DNA of 28,266 nt from 1-14-0-20-39-34 sp043800545 (GTDB lineage Bacteria > Patescibacteriota > Patescibacteriia > Magasanikbacterales > UBA922): positions 1 to 28,266 of the forward strand of contig JAZDMW010000005.1 of assembly GCA_043800545.1 (NCBI GenBank). The letters are read 5' to 3'. This document shows positions 5,318 to 14,038 of the stretch, piece by piece. The translations under genes were made by a program, and so were the position numbers. Within the stretch, counting starts at the first letter, position 1. Every line of letters begins with the position of its first letter. The notes beneath the pieces were generated by a model. The model saw nothing but the letters and a program-made list of their open reading frames with translations, searched no databases and was not told where the DNA came from.

Positions 5318-6787
5318 ATGAGTGAAAAATATATTAACTTTATTCCTGATGAGGAAAAAACCTACCTCAAACAGGAACCAAAACCAAAAAAACGACGTTT
5401 CTGGATTTTTGCTCTATTCCTTCTTTTTTTTGTTGGCTGTACTACTTATGCCTTCATGCCAGCAAGCATGCCAGAGGATCCTGAAGCCTATGACCCACAG
5501 ACTCTTGAGCCTATCGCTCCAGATAGTTTTATTGGAAAAGTAAAAAAATTCATATTTAGCAAAGAAAAGAACCTTCAAGGTACGAAAGATGACCGTATTA
5601 ATCTGCTCCTCATGGGTATAGGAGGCGAAGGACATGATGGAGGAAGCCTTGCAGATACGATTATGATTGTATCGGTGAAACCAAGTACCAAGCAAATTGC
5701 CCTTATTTCTGTACCTCGTGATTTGGCTGTAAATATGAAAGATGAGGGAGTTTGGAAGATAAATCATGCCAATTACTTTGGAGAAAAGGAAAAGAAAAAC
5801 TATGGACCTGTATACATGTCTCAGGTCATAAAAGAAAGCTTTGGGCTTGACATACACTACTATGCTCGTGTAGACTTTAAGGCCTTCACTGAAATCATCG
5901 ATAATATCGGTGGAATTCGTGTAAATGTAGAGAAAAGCTTCACAGATACAGAATATCCAGCCGCCAATTACCTCTACCAGGTAGTAAACTTTACACAGGG
6001 TGATCAAGTCATGGACGGAGACACAGCTCTTAAATTCGCACGTTCACGTCATGGAAACAATGGAGAAGGTTCGGATTTCGCCCGAGCAAAACGTCAACAA
6101 AAAGTTATTCTTGCAGTGAAAGAAAAAATATTTTCTTTTGGAACACTTGCAAATCCAGTCCGAATTAATAAAATACTCCAAACTCTTGATAAAAACATTG
6201 CAACGAATCTTGAGCTCTCAGATATTATTACTTTCCTTCGAATGGCAAAGGAACTTGATACTACAGAAATAACGACCCTTGTTCTCGACAATAGTACTGG
6301 TGGATATTTAAAAAACAGTATCAATTCCGCTGGAGCCTATATACTCGAACCTGTAACTGGTAATTTTGATGAAATCTCGAATGCTATAAAAAATATTTTT
6401 GATAAAAATACTCAAACTGCAATTCGGAAAACAACAACCTCAACAGATAACACTCCAATCCAGGAAGCACCTCTTGAAGAAAAACCTAATATTGAAATAA
6501 AAAATGGTACATGGAGACCTGGACTTGCCGCGAGAACACGAGATGTATTAACAGGTACTGATTATATAATTAATGAAGTTGGAAATACGAATGAACGACC
6601 ACATATGCAAGGTGGAATATATAATGTAAAAAAAAATATTTTCCTTACTACAGTATTAGAAAACATTGCAAGTAAACTCCAAATTCCAATAAAGCAAGAT
6701 ATTCCCCTTGGAGAAACCACGACTACAGGAACAGACATACTTATTATTCTTGGTGAAGACTTTAATGAAGAAACTCTCTCAATATGA
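5318..6787 (+). CDS. LytR-CpsA-Psr (LCP) family cell-wall ligase with C-terminal LytR_C domain
   Basis: LCP proteins transfer undecaprenyl-phosphate-linked glycans onto peptidoglycan outside the membrane. The product is 489 aa, with one N-terminal membrane anchor at about residues 28-47 (WIFALFLLFFVGC) after a Lys/Arg-rich cytosolic stretch. The LCP domain follows (about 90-290) with LLLMGIGGEG, the aspartate of SLADTIMIV, the arginine of SVPRDL and the phosphate-binding arginines in FARSRHG and DFARAKRQQ. A Thr/Pro-rich linker leads to a LytR_C-like domain (about 395-485, starting IEIKNGTWRPG). ATG 5318 is chosen because an upstream in-frame ATG overlaps the -35 box. The TGA overlaps the der ATG by four bases (ATGA), so the two are translationally coupled. 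Confidence 0.93.
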   Translation: MSEKYINFIPDEEKTYLKQEPKPKKRRFWIFALFLLFFVGCTTYAFMPASMPEDPEAYDPQTLEPIAPDSFIGKVKKFIFSKEKNLQGTKDDRINLLLMGIGGEGHDGGSLADTIMIVSVKPSTKQIALISVPRDLAVNMKDEGVWKINHANYFGEKEKKNYGPVYMSQVIKESFGLDIHYYARVDFKAFTEIIDNIGGIRVNVEKSFTDTEYPAANYLYQVVNFTQGDQVMDGDTALKFARSRHGNNGEGSDFARAKRQQKVILAVKEKIFSFGTLANPVRINKILQTLDKNIATNLELSDIITFLRMAKELDTTEITTLVLDNSTGGYLKNSINSAGAYILEPVTGNFDEISNAIKNIFDKNTQTAIRKTTTSTDNTPIQEAPLEEKPNIEIKNGTWRPGLAARTRDVLTGTDYIINEVGNTNERPHMQGGIYNVKKNIFLTTVLENIASKLQIPIKQDIPLGETTTTGTDILIILGEDFNEETLSI

Positions 6788-8175
6788 CAAATATTTCAAA
6801 ACAACTTGACCAAAATCTTCCGGTCATAGCAATCGTTGGACGAACCAATGTTGGAAAGTCCACACTCTTCAACAAGCTTATAGAAGATAATAAAGCTCTT
6901 GTTTCAGATGTTCCAGGAACAACCCGCACGAGTAATGAAGGAAATATTATTTGGCGTGGGAAAAATGCAAAAGTCATAGATACTGGAGGACTTACTTTTG
7001 AAGAATCCATAGACTTTGAAGAAGATATCTTGAAACAAAGTGAAAAGGCGATGAAAGAAGCGGATGTTATTCTTTTTATTACGGATGCAGAATCTGGTGT
7101 TCTTCCACAAGAATATGAACTTGCAAAACGCATGCGACGTATTATATCAAAACCAGTGATTCTTGTTGCAAACAAAGCTGACGACAAGAAAAAAGAGATG
7201 AACATATTCAATGAAGATTTTGCAAAACTTGGACTTGGAGAAGCCTTCCCTATTTCCGCATCAAGTGGAAAAAACCTTGGTGAACTTCTTGACCTTATTT
7301 ACAAACATTTAGGTAGTGCAAAAACACGACCAAAGGTTATTCCAGAAAATGCACCGATACAAATTAGTATTATTGGAAAACCAAATGTAGGAAAATCTAG
7401 TCTTTTTAATAAACTGATTGGTGAAGAAAAAGTTATTGTTAGCGATATTCCTCATACGACTCGTGAACCTTTTGATACGCTCGTAGAATATGAACACGAA
7501 GAAGGAACAAAAAAGACAAAACAACTTATTAATTTCATAGATACAGCAGGTATACGGAGAAAATCTCGTGTTGCTGGATTTTTAGAAAAAGCAGGTATAC
7601 AAAAAAGTCTTGATACCCTTGATAAATCAGATATTATTCTTTTTGTCATTGATGGAAATGAAATTATATCATCACAAGATATGCAACTTGGAGGTCTTAT
7701 TGAGAGACGATCAAAGAGTGTTATGATTCTGGTAAACAAATGGGATTTAAATGATGACAGTACTGATGCACACAGAAATATGGTAAAAAGAATGGTTTAT
7801 TCCTATTTTCCTCATTTGAAATTCGCACCAATACTCTTTGTCAGTGGAAAAACTGGAGAAAAAGTACATCAAATATTTCCAATGATTATGGAAATATGGA
7901 AAGCCCGACATACACAAATAGCAAATAGAGCTTTGGAACAATTCCTGGAAGAAATGTCCACAAAACATAAACCAGCCCGTGGAAAAGGAACACGACAACC
8001 ACAATTGTTTGGATTTCGTCAGATCGGTACGGCTCCTCCAATTTTTGAATTGTATGTAAAATACCGAACCTCTCTTCACCGTTCATACCTTAATTTCCTT
8101 GAAAATCATCTTCGAGAAAAATTTGATTTTATTGGAACACCTATTGTTATTAAGCTTACAAAAATTAAACGTTAA
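6784..8175 (+). CDS. der: Ribosome biogenesis GTPase Der (EngA)
   Basis: Der is a double-GTPase needed for 50S subunit maturation. The 463-aa product has two G domains: the first with GRTNVGKS (about residues 19-26), GTTRTS, DTGG and NKAD; the second with GKPNVGKSS (about 198-206), HTTREP, DTAG and NKWD. The C-terminal KH-like domain (about 370-463) ends YVKYRTSLHRSYLNFLENHLR and GTPIVIKL, as in the family. Length and order are normal. It overlaps the LCP stop by four bases and is followed 18 nt later by a small membrane protein. Confidence 0.97.
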   Translation: MTNISKQLDQNLPVIAIVGRTNVGKSTLFNKLIEDNKALVSDVPGTTRTSNEGNIIWRGKNAKVIDTGGLTFEESIDFEEDILKQSEKAMKEADVILFITDAESGVLPQEYELAKRMRRIISKPVILVANKADDKKKEMNIFNEDFAKLGLGEAFPISASSGKNLGELLDLIYKHLGSAKTRPKVIPENAPIQISIIGKPNVGKSSLFNKLIGEEKVIVSDIPHTTREPFDTLVEYEHEEGTKKTKQLINFIDTAGIRRKSRVAGFLEKAGIQKSLDTLDKSDIILFVIDGNEIISSQDMQLGGLIERRSKSVMILVNKWDLNDDSTDAHRNMVKRMVYSYFPHLKFAPILFVSGKTGEKVHQIFPMIMEIWKARHTQIANRALEQFLEEMSTKHKPARGKGTRQPQLFGFRQIGTAPPIFELYVKYRTSLHRSYLNFLENHLREKFDFIGTPIVIKLTKIKR

Positions 8176-8193
8176 TCCAATAACAAAGCTTAT

Positions 8194-8631
8194 ATGATAA
8201 GAAAGATTTTATCACCAATAGTTTACGCAGTTTTTCTTGTATTAAATATCATCACATTTTTGCTAATTGATATAAACATGAGTTTTTTCCGCGATAATTT
8301 TCCAATTCTTATTATACTGACACTCCTACAACTCATTATACCGGGAACCTTCTACTTTTGGGAAGGAAATCGCTTAATGAAAGAAATTGAAAAAGCACAC
8401 ACACTAAAAATCTCAGACCACTTTAGACAATCCAGTCTATGTTATCTTACTATCATTCTATTATTAATAATAATCACACCTGCAATTATAGATACAAAAG
8501 ATGCGACAGGACATGAATTTATTATCACTGGTCTTATAATTGGAAATCTAATATTATTAATACTTAATTCAATCTTGGCGGTTTTTATAAATGCCATTTT
8601 TGTTTATAAACATAAAAAGGTTAAAATATAA
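8194..8631 (+). CDS. Hypothetical four-TM membrane protein, 145 aa
   Basis: A small, strongly hydrophobic protein with four likely helices: about residues 7-26, 36-55, 82-100 and 112-136. A charged amphipathic loop (MKEIEKAHTLKISDHFRQS) lies between helices 2 and 3, and the C terminus is basic (VYKHKKVKI). I recognise no family. Its place between der (18 nt upstream) and pth (6 nt downstream) on one transcript supports it as a real gene but does not indicate function. Base composition matches the core genes. Confidence 0.75.
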   Translation: MIRKILSPIVYAVFLVLNIITFLLIDINMSFFRDNFPILIILTLLQLIIPGTFYFWEGNRLMKEIEKAHTLKISDHFRQSSLCYLTIILLLIIITPAIIDTKDATGHEFIITGLIIGNLILLILNSILAVFINAIFVYKHKKVKI

Positions 8632-8637
8632 TCCCAT

Positions 8638-9180
8638 ATGAAACTGATTGTTGGCCTCGGAAATCCAGGGAAACAATATGAAAAGACACGTCATAATGTC
8701 GGTTTTATGGTACTGGATTCCCTTCAAAAAGAACTTCAAAAAAACAATTGCGACAAATGGATTCTCAATAAAAAATTCAATGCAGAAACGTGCGAAGCAA
8801 CCGTGAATGGAAATAAAATTATCCTTGCAAAACCAATGACTTTCATGAACGCCTCTGGACAGTCAGTACAACTTATTGCCCATTTCTTTAAACTGAAGCA
8901 TGATGACATTATCGTTATTCATGATGAAAAGGATCTGCCTCTTGGAGAATATAAAGTTCAAACAGGAAGAGGAGACGCGGGACATAATGGAATTCGTTCC
9001 ATCGTAGAATACTTGGGGACAAAAGATATTACCCGCTACCGCATAGGGATTGCAAGCAAAAATGAAAAGAAAATGGAAGACACTTCTCAATTTGTCCTTG
9101 GAAAATTCGGACTTTTAGAAAAAAGAAAACTCGATACTCTTGTACAAGAAGTCGTCAGAGAAATTGTATCTTCACTCTAG
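8638..9180 (+). CDS. pth: Peptidyl-tRNA hydrolase
   Basis: Pth cleaves peptidyl-tRNA released from stalled ribosomes. The 180-aa protein starts MKLIVGLGNPGKQYEKTRHN, with the conserved N-terminal GLGNPG, Asn and catalytic His (about residue 20). It continues with KPMTFMNASG (Asn near 68), HDEKDLPLGEY (the conserved Asp) and GRGDAGHNGIRSI. Length is normal for the bacterial family. It ends with TAG and sits three nt before dprA in the LCP-der operon. Confidence 0.97.
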   Translation: MKLIVGLGNPGKQYEKTRHNVGFMVLDSLQKELQKNNCDKWILNKKFNAETCEATVNGNKIILAKPMTFMNASGQSVQLIAHFFKLKHDDIIVIHDEKDLPLGEYKVQTGRGDAGHNGIRSIVEYLGTKDITRYRIGIASKNEKKMEDTSQFVLGKFGLLEKRKLDTLVQEVVREIVSSL

Positions 9181-9183
9181 CCT

Positions 9184-10089
9184 ATGCTTTCTAAGGAGGT
9201 TTTGTTTACTTATTATCCAAAATACACAGTACAAAGATATAAAACCCTTATACGGGTTTTTTCTTGTTTAGAAAATGCTTGGAATGCTGAATTTGATGAA
9301 ATGAAAAAAACAGATTGGGATAATAATCTGATCCACGAGTTTCTCACTTGGAAAGATCATCTTGATGAGTCAGCTCTCGAATATGGCCTTCAAAAAAATA
9401 ATATTGAAGCTATCACAATTCACGATGATACGTATCCAGAAATACTCAAATATATTTATGATCCCCCAACATGTCTGTTTGTCCGAGGAAAACTCCAAAA
9501 ACAGGAAATGAGCCTTGCGGTTGTTGGTTCTAGAAAAAATTCATTTTATGGACAACAAACTGTGGAATCTCTCGTGAGCATCCTTGCCAAAAAAGGAATT
9601 ACTCTCGTGAGTGGACTCGCATATGGCATAGATTCCATTGTTCATGCTACTACTCTCAGAAATCAGGGAAGAACCATTGCCGTACTCGGAGGTGGAATAG
9701 ATAATGGAACCATATATCCAAGAGAACATATTCCTCTTGCTGAAAGCATTCTCCAAAATGGAGGGGCGCTTGTATCAGAATACCCTCCAGGATTTTCCCC
9801 GACCAAATATACGTTTCCAATGAGAAACAGAATCATAGCCGGGCTCTCCTTGGCAACGCTTGTTATTGAGGCAACAGAAAAATCTGGGGCTTTAACAACT
9901 GCACAATATGCCTTGGACAATAGCCGAGATGTATTTGCCATTCCCCACAATATACAGAACATCAATGGGGCAGGATGTAACAATTTGCTCAAAACAGGAG
10001 CGAAAATGGTTACCTCTGCTGAAGATATTTTAGAGTATTTTCATCTGAATGAAGAGAAAAATACAGGCCAAGAAGCACTTTTCCTCTAA
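9184..10089 (+). CDS. dprA: DNA-protecting protein DprA
   Basis: DprA binds incoming single-stranded DNA and loads RecA during natural transformation. The 301-aa product has a diverged N-terminal helical region (about 1-70) and the Rossmann-like DprA core (about 85-290): VVGSRKNSFYG, VSGLAYGIDSIVH, VLGGGIDNGTIYP, SEYPPG, PMRNRIIAGLS and EKSGALTTAQYAL are all family hallmarks. It lacks the C-terminal winged-helix domain of longer homologs, ending shortly after the core. An AAGGAGG sequence occurs inside codons 4-6, which is odd but has no well-placed downstream start, so the ATG three nt after pth is kept. It suggests DNA-uptake ability, which is common in reduced CPR genomes. Confidence 0.95.
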   Translation: MLSKEVLFTYYPKYTVQRYKTLIRVFSCLENAWNAEFDEMKKTDWDNNLIHEFLTWKDHLDESALEYGLQKNNIEAITIHDDTYPEILKYIYDPPTCLFVRGKLQKQEMSLAVVGSRKNSFYGQQTVESLVSILAKKGITLVSGLAYGIDSIVHATTLRNQGRTIAVLGGGIDNGTIYPREHIPLAESILQNGGALVSEYPPGFSPTKYTFPMRNRIIAGLSLATLVIEATEKSGALTTAQYALDNSRDVFAIPHNIQNINGAGCNNLLKTGAKMVTSAEDILEYFHLNEEKNTGQEALFL

Positions 10090-10110
10090 CAACAAAAAAT
10101 ACACCCCCAT

Positions 10111-10139
10111 TTGACATTTGACCCAAACTTGGCTATAGT
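10111..10139 (+). promoter_or_regulatory. topA promoter
   Basis: TTGACA (10111-10116) and TATAGT (10134-10139) with 17 nt spacing, about 20-25 nt from the predicted start site to ATG 10166. Confidence 0.8.
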
Positions 10140-10165
10140 AAAAGATGTTATTTTGAACACATATT

Positions 10166-12439
10166 ATGTCCAAAACCCTCGTAATCGTAGAATCCCCTAC
10201 AAAAGCAAAAACTATTTCCAAATTCCTTGGACCACAATATATTGTTGAGTCTTCTTTTGGACATGTACGTGACCTCCCAAAAAGTAAAATGGGGGTAGAT
10301 ATTGAAGGTGGAACCTTTGAGCCACAATACATCGTTTCTAAAGACCGAAGCGCACAAGTGAAAAAGTTGAAAGATCTTGCGAAAAAAACAGATAAAATCA
10401 TATTCGCAACTGATGAGGACCGTGAGGGAGAAGCCATTTCTTGGCACCTTGCGGCAATTCTTGGTGTTGATCCAGCAAAGGCAGACCGTATTGTATTTCA
10501 TGAAATCACCAAGTCTGCACTTGAAGAAGCAATTCAGAATCCAAGACATATTGACCAAAAACTTGTGGATGCTCAACAAGCAAGACGTGTTCTTGATCGT
10601 CTTGTTGGGTATGAACTCTCTCCACTTCTCTGGAAAAAAGTAGCCCGAGGACTTTCTGCTGGACGTGTACAATCTGTTGCCATGCGTCTTGTTGTTGAGA
10701 GAGAACGCGAAATACAAAATTTTAAACCAGAAGAATATTGGTCTATTGAAGGAACCTTTCTTACAAAAGAAAATGCAAAAATTGTTGCAAACTTATTTTC
10801 TATTGATGATAAAAAACTGGATAAATTTGACATTAACAATAAAGAAAAGGCAGAAGGCATTGTAAAAAAATTGGAAGGAAAAGAATTTTCCATTACCAAT
10901 ATTGAAAAAAAAGAAACAAAAAAAACTCCTCCTCCCCCATTTACAACATCAACCCTCCAACAAAAAGCAAATACCGTGTATGGATTTTCTTCAAAACAAA
11001 CCATGCGCCTTGCACAACAACTTTATGAAGGTATTAAACTTGGAAACCAAGGTCAACTCGGTCTTATAACCTACATGCGTACTGATTCTGTAAATTTGTC
11101 AGAAAAGTTTATTGGTGAAGCAAAAAGTTATGTTCATGGTGCTTATGGAGAAAAATATGATCTCTCAAAGCCAAGATTCTACGCTCAAAAATCTAAAAAT
11201 GCGCAAGAAGCTCATGAGGCTATCCGTCCATCTGACCCTGCAAGAACGCCAGAATCACTCAAGGAACATTTAGATAGTCAACAACTCAAACTCTATAGTC
11301 TTATCTGGAAAAGAGCGGTGGCTACACAAATGGCTGATGCTCGTATGAACAAAATGAGTTTAGATATTACTGGAGAGAAACACATGTTTCGAGCAAATGG
11401 ACAAACAATTCTTTTTGATGGCTGGCTCAAACTCTATCCAACACTTGCAAAAGAAGAAATCCTTCCAGAAACAACCCTAAACGAAATTCTCCGCTGTGAA
11501 AATATTAAACCAGATCAGCATTTTACTGAACCTCCTGCTCGTTATTCTGATGCAACCTTGGTAAAAGCACTTGAAGAACATGGAGTTGGACGTCCATCCA
11601 CCTATGCACCAACCCTCGCAACTATTGAAGCGAGAAATTATGTTGAGCGTGTGGATAAAAAACTCAAACCAACAGATATTGCTTTTGTTGTGAATGATCT
11701 TTTGGTTGAACATTTTAACAATATTGTGGATTTTGAATTCACGGCGAAAATGGAAGAAAACTTGGATGAAATTGCTGAAGGGAAAAAAGATTGGAAACCT
11801 ATTATTGCAACTTTCTATCATCCATTTCATGAAACCATTATGCAAAAAAAAGATGAAATTACAAAAGAAGATACAACTCAAGCACGTGAGCTTGGAAATG
11901 ATCCAAAAACAGGTGAACCTATTTTTGTAAAAATTGGTCGTTTTGGACCCTACGTACAAAAGGGAAAAGGTGAAGGTGAAGAAAAACCAAAATTTGCTTC
12001 TCTTAAAAAAGAACAATCCGCAGATACGATTACTCTTGAAGATGCACTTGTTCTCCTCCAACTTCCAAGAATATTTACTACTGATGCTGGAGAAGAAATT
12101 GAAGTAAATATTGGACGCTTTGGACCATATGTAAAAATGAATGGTAAATTTCATTCCATAAAAGAGGGTGATCCGTATACTTTTACCAGAGAACAGGCTC
12201 TTGCCATTATTAAAGAAGCTAGTGAACGTGATGCCAAAAAGACCATACAGGTCTTCAAATCCGAGGGCATACAAATCCTCAACGGGAGATATGGTCCATA
12301 CATCACTGATGGAAAGAAAAATGTAAAAATTCCTACAGGGACAGATCCAGAAAAGATTACACTTGAAGAATGTAAAGAACTTCTTGAAGGGAAAAAGACT
12401 GCCTCCCCAAGAAAAAAAACCACAAAAAAAGCAAAATAA
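10166..12439 (+). CDS. topA: DNA topoisomerase I (type IA)
   Basis: Relaxes negative supercoils by cutting one strand through a 5'-phosphotyrosine. The 757-aa product starts with the TOPRIM domain (VIVESPTKAKTI; acidic ATDEDREGEA near residues 81-90). The topoisomerase core carries the catalytic tyrosine in GLITYMRTDS (near residue 303), followed by ARYSDATLVKALEEHGVGRP. The C-terminal part has three glycine/aromatic topoisomerase repeats (KIGRFGPYV, NIGRFGPYVK, LNGRYGPYI) instead of four-cysteine zinc fingers, and ends in a lysine-rich tail. The repeat type is common outside proteobacteria. It has its own promoter and is followed by a hairpin terminator at 12447-12479. Confidence 0.97.
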   Translation: MSKTLVIVESPTKAKTISKFLGPQYIVESSFGHVRDLPKSKMGVDIEGGTFEPQYIVSKDRSAQVKKLKDLAKKTDKIIFATDEDREGEAISWHLAAILGVDPAKADRIVFHEITKSALEEAIQNPRHIDQKLVDAQQARRVLDRLVGYELSPLLWKKVARGLSAGRVQSVAMRLVVEREREIQNFKPEEYWSIEGTFLTKENAKIVANLFSIDDKKLDKFDINNKEKAEGIVKKLEGKEFSITNIEKKETKKTPPPPFTTSTLQQKANTVYGFSSKQTMRLAQQLYEGIKLGNQGQLGLITYMRTDSVNLSEKFIGEAKSYVHGAYGEKYDLSKPRFYAQKSKNAQEAHEAIRPSDPARTPESLKEHLDSQQLKLYSLIWKRAVATQMADARMNKMSLDITGEKHMFRANGQTILFDGWLKLYPTLAKEEILPETTLNEILRCENIKPDQHFTEPPARYSDATLVKALEEHGVGRPSTYAPTLATIEARNYVERVDKKLKPTDIAFVVNDLLVEHFNNIVDFEFTAKMEENLDEIAEGKKDWKPIIATFYHPFHETIMQKKDEITKEDTTQARELGNDPKTGEPIFVKIGRFGPYVQKGKGEGEEKPKFASLKKEQSADTITLEDALVLLQLPRIFTTDAGEEIEVNIGRFGPYVKMNGKFHSIKEGDPYTFTREQALAIIKEASERDAKKTIQVFKSEGIQILNGRYGPYITDGKKNVKIPTGTDPEKITLEECKELLEGKKTASPRKKTTKKAK

Positions 12440-12446
12440 GACAAAC

Positions 12447-12479
12447 ATAAAATCCCACAAAAAAAACATGGGATTTTAT
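12447..12479 (+). terminator. topA terminator
   Basis: ATAAAATCCCA pairs with TGGGATTTTAT across an A-rich loop, followed by further T. It starts 8 nt after the topA stop. Confidence 0.85.
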
Positions 12480-12484
12480 TTTCC

Positions 12485-12513
12485 TTGTGTAAAACGCAAA
12501 AAAATGGTATAAA
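12485..12513 (+). promoter_or_regulatory. rel promoter
   Basis: TTGTGT (12485-12490) and TATAAA (12508-12513) with 17 nt spacing. The leader to ATG 12531 would be about 10 nt. Confidence 0.65.
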
Positions 12514-12530
12514 CAGACAAAGAGACTTCT

Positions 12531-14012
12531 ATGCTGAATTCAACATTCCCCACAATTGAAAACCTTATTGAAAAAATCAAATCCTACGACGAAGATGCAG
12601 ATACGGATATTATTCGTCTTGCCTATGATTTTGCCAATAATGCCCATGCAGGACAAGTAAGAAAAAGTGGTGAACCATATATTACTCACCCCCTTGCTGC
12701 AGCGCATATCCTTGCAGACATGCGTATTGATCCGATCATTGTCACTGCAACGCTACTCCACGATGTTCCTGAAGATACGGAAGTTACTATAGAAGAAATT
12801 GAAAAGAATTTTGGAGAAGAAATTGCGTCCCTTGTCCGAGGAATTACCAAACTAGGGAAGTTGAAATACCGTGGCGTAGAAAGATATATAGAAAACCTCC
12901 GCAAAATGTTTGTTGCCATGGCAGAAGACATTCGAGTTATGATTATTAAATTTGCGGATCGTATTCATAATCTACAAACACTGGATTCTCTTCCACCAGA
13001 AAAACAATATCGCATTGCTCTTGAAAGTCTCGAGATATTTGCTCCTATTGCAAACCGTCTTGGAATGGGTGAAATGAAAGGAGAATTAGAGGATCTTTCT
13101 TTCAAATACATTTATCCAAAAGAATACCAACGTGCAAAAAGTATTCGAGATGAAAAACTTAAAGGAAAAGAAAAATATTTAGAGAAAATGATGGAACAAA
13201 CCAGAAAAGCACTTCAAGATGCAAATATTACTTTTGATTTTATTGATGGAAGAAATAAACGGCTGTATAGCTTTTACAGAAAACTCCAAAGAAAAGAAAA
13301 CCAAGTTGCAAAAATTTATGATCTTGTTGCTCTTCGTGTTGTCGTTCCTTCCATTGCAGACTGTTATGCTACACTTGGTATTCTCCATAAATATTGGAAA
13401 CCTCTCAAAGGACGTATAAAAGATTACATTTCCCAACCAAAACCAAATGGATATAAATCTCTCCATACGACTGTTTTTGGTGATGGGGGTGAAATTATAG
13501 AATTCCAAATACGAACTCATGACATGCATGAAGAAGCAGAATATGGTATTGCTGCTCACTGGCATTATGATGAGAAAGGAAGACGCGCTCCAAAACAAGA
13601 TATTGTATGGGCACAAGAACTTGCTACCATACAAAAAGATATCCTCAATAAAATGAGTGATCTTGAAGCCATTAAAATCAACTTTCTCCAAACAAGAATA
13701 TTTGTATTCACCCCAAAAGGAGATGTCATTGATCTTCCAGAAGGATCCACACCAGTAGACTTTGCCTACCACATCCACACAGACATTGGAAATAAATGTA
13801 ATGCAGCACTCGTGAACGATAAATATGTAAGTCTGGATACAGAACTCAAAAATGGTGATGTCGTGGAAATCATCATAGATAAAAGTAGAAAAATACCAAA
13901 TCCAGAATGGCTTGACTTTGTAAAAACCACCACTGCGAAAGCAAATATTCGGACAGCAAAGAAAAATAAAATCACAGGATGGCTGAAGTCTGTTCTTCCA
14001 AAGAAATTATAA
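12531..14012 (+). CDS. rel: Bifunctional (p)ppGpp synthetase/hydrolase Rel, short form without ACT domain
   Basis: Makes and degrades the alarmone (p)ppGpp. The 493-aa product has an HD hydrolase domain (AHAGQVRKSGEPYITHP near residues 39-54; HD at 77-78 followed by ED at 81-82; FADRIHNLQTL). The synthetase domain contains IYDLVALRVVV, KDYISQPKPNGYKSLHT and EFQIRTHDMHEEAEYGIAAHW. A TGS domain follows (about 385-450, FVFTPKGDVIDLPEGSTP). It stops soon after TGS, so the helical, zinc-finger and ACT regulatory domains of the usual ~720-aa protein are missing. Catalytic residues for both activities appear present. The stop is immediately followed by a bidirectional terminator shared with dnaJ. 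Confidence 0.95.
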   Translation: MLNSTFPTIENLIEKIKSYDEDADTDIIRLAYDFANNAHAGQVRKSGEPYITHPLAAAHILADMRIDPIIVTATLLHDVPEDTEVTIEEIEKNFGEEIASLVRGITKLGKLKYRGVERYIENLRKMFVAMAEDIRVMIIKFADRIHNLQTLDSLPPEKQYRIALESLEIFAPIANRLGMGEMKGELEDLSFKYIYPKEYQRAKSIRDEKLKGKEKYLEKMMEQTRKALQDANITFDFIDGRNKRLYSFYRKLQRKENQVAKIYDLVALRVVVPSIADCYATLGILHKYWKPLKGRIKDYISQPKPNGYKSLHTTVFGDGGEIIEFQIRTHDMHEEAEYGIAAHWHYDEKGRRAPKQDIVWAQELATIQKDILNKMSDLEAIKINFLQTRIFVFTPKGDVIDLPEGSTPVDFAYHIHTDIGNKCNAALVNDKYVSLDTELKNGDVVEIIIDKSRKIPNPEWLDFVKTTTAKANIRTAKKNKITGWLKSVLPKKL

Positions 14013-14038
14013 AAAATACTCCTTGCGGAGTATTTTTT
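14011..14038. terminator. Bidirectional terminator between rel and dnaJ
   Basis: AAAAAATACTCC pairs with GGAGTATTTTTT around a TTGC loop, giving a T-run in both directions. The rel stop ends at its left edge and the dnaJ stop begins at its right edge. Confidence 0.9.

Noticed and set aside
6784..6787. Possible reassigned TGA codon (Gly) as in Gracilibacteria
   Set aside because: TGA ends the LCP, EamA-like, receiver and double-zinc-ribbon genes at sensible lengths directly before other signals, and conserved core proteins contain no in-frame TGA.
9184..9205. AAGGAGG inside the first codons of dprA as the true Shine-Dalgarno site
   Set aside because: No start codon sits at a proper distance downstream. 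The only in-frame TTG is two to three nt away.
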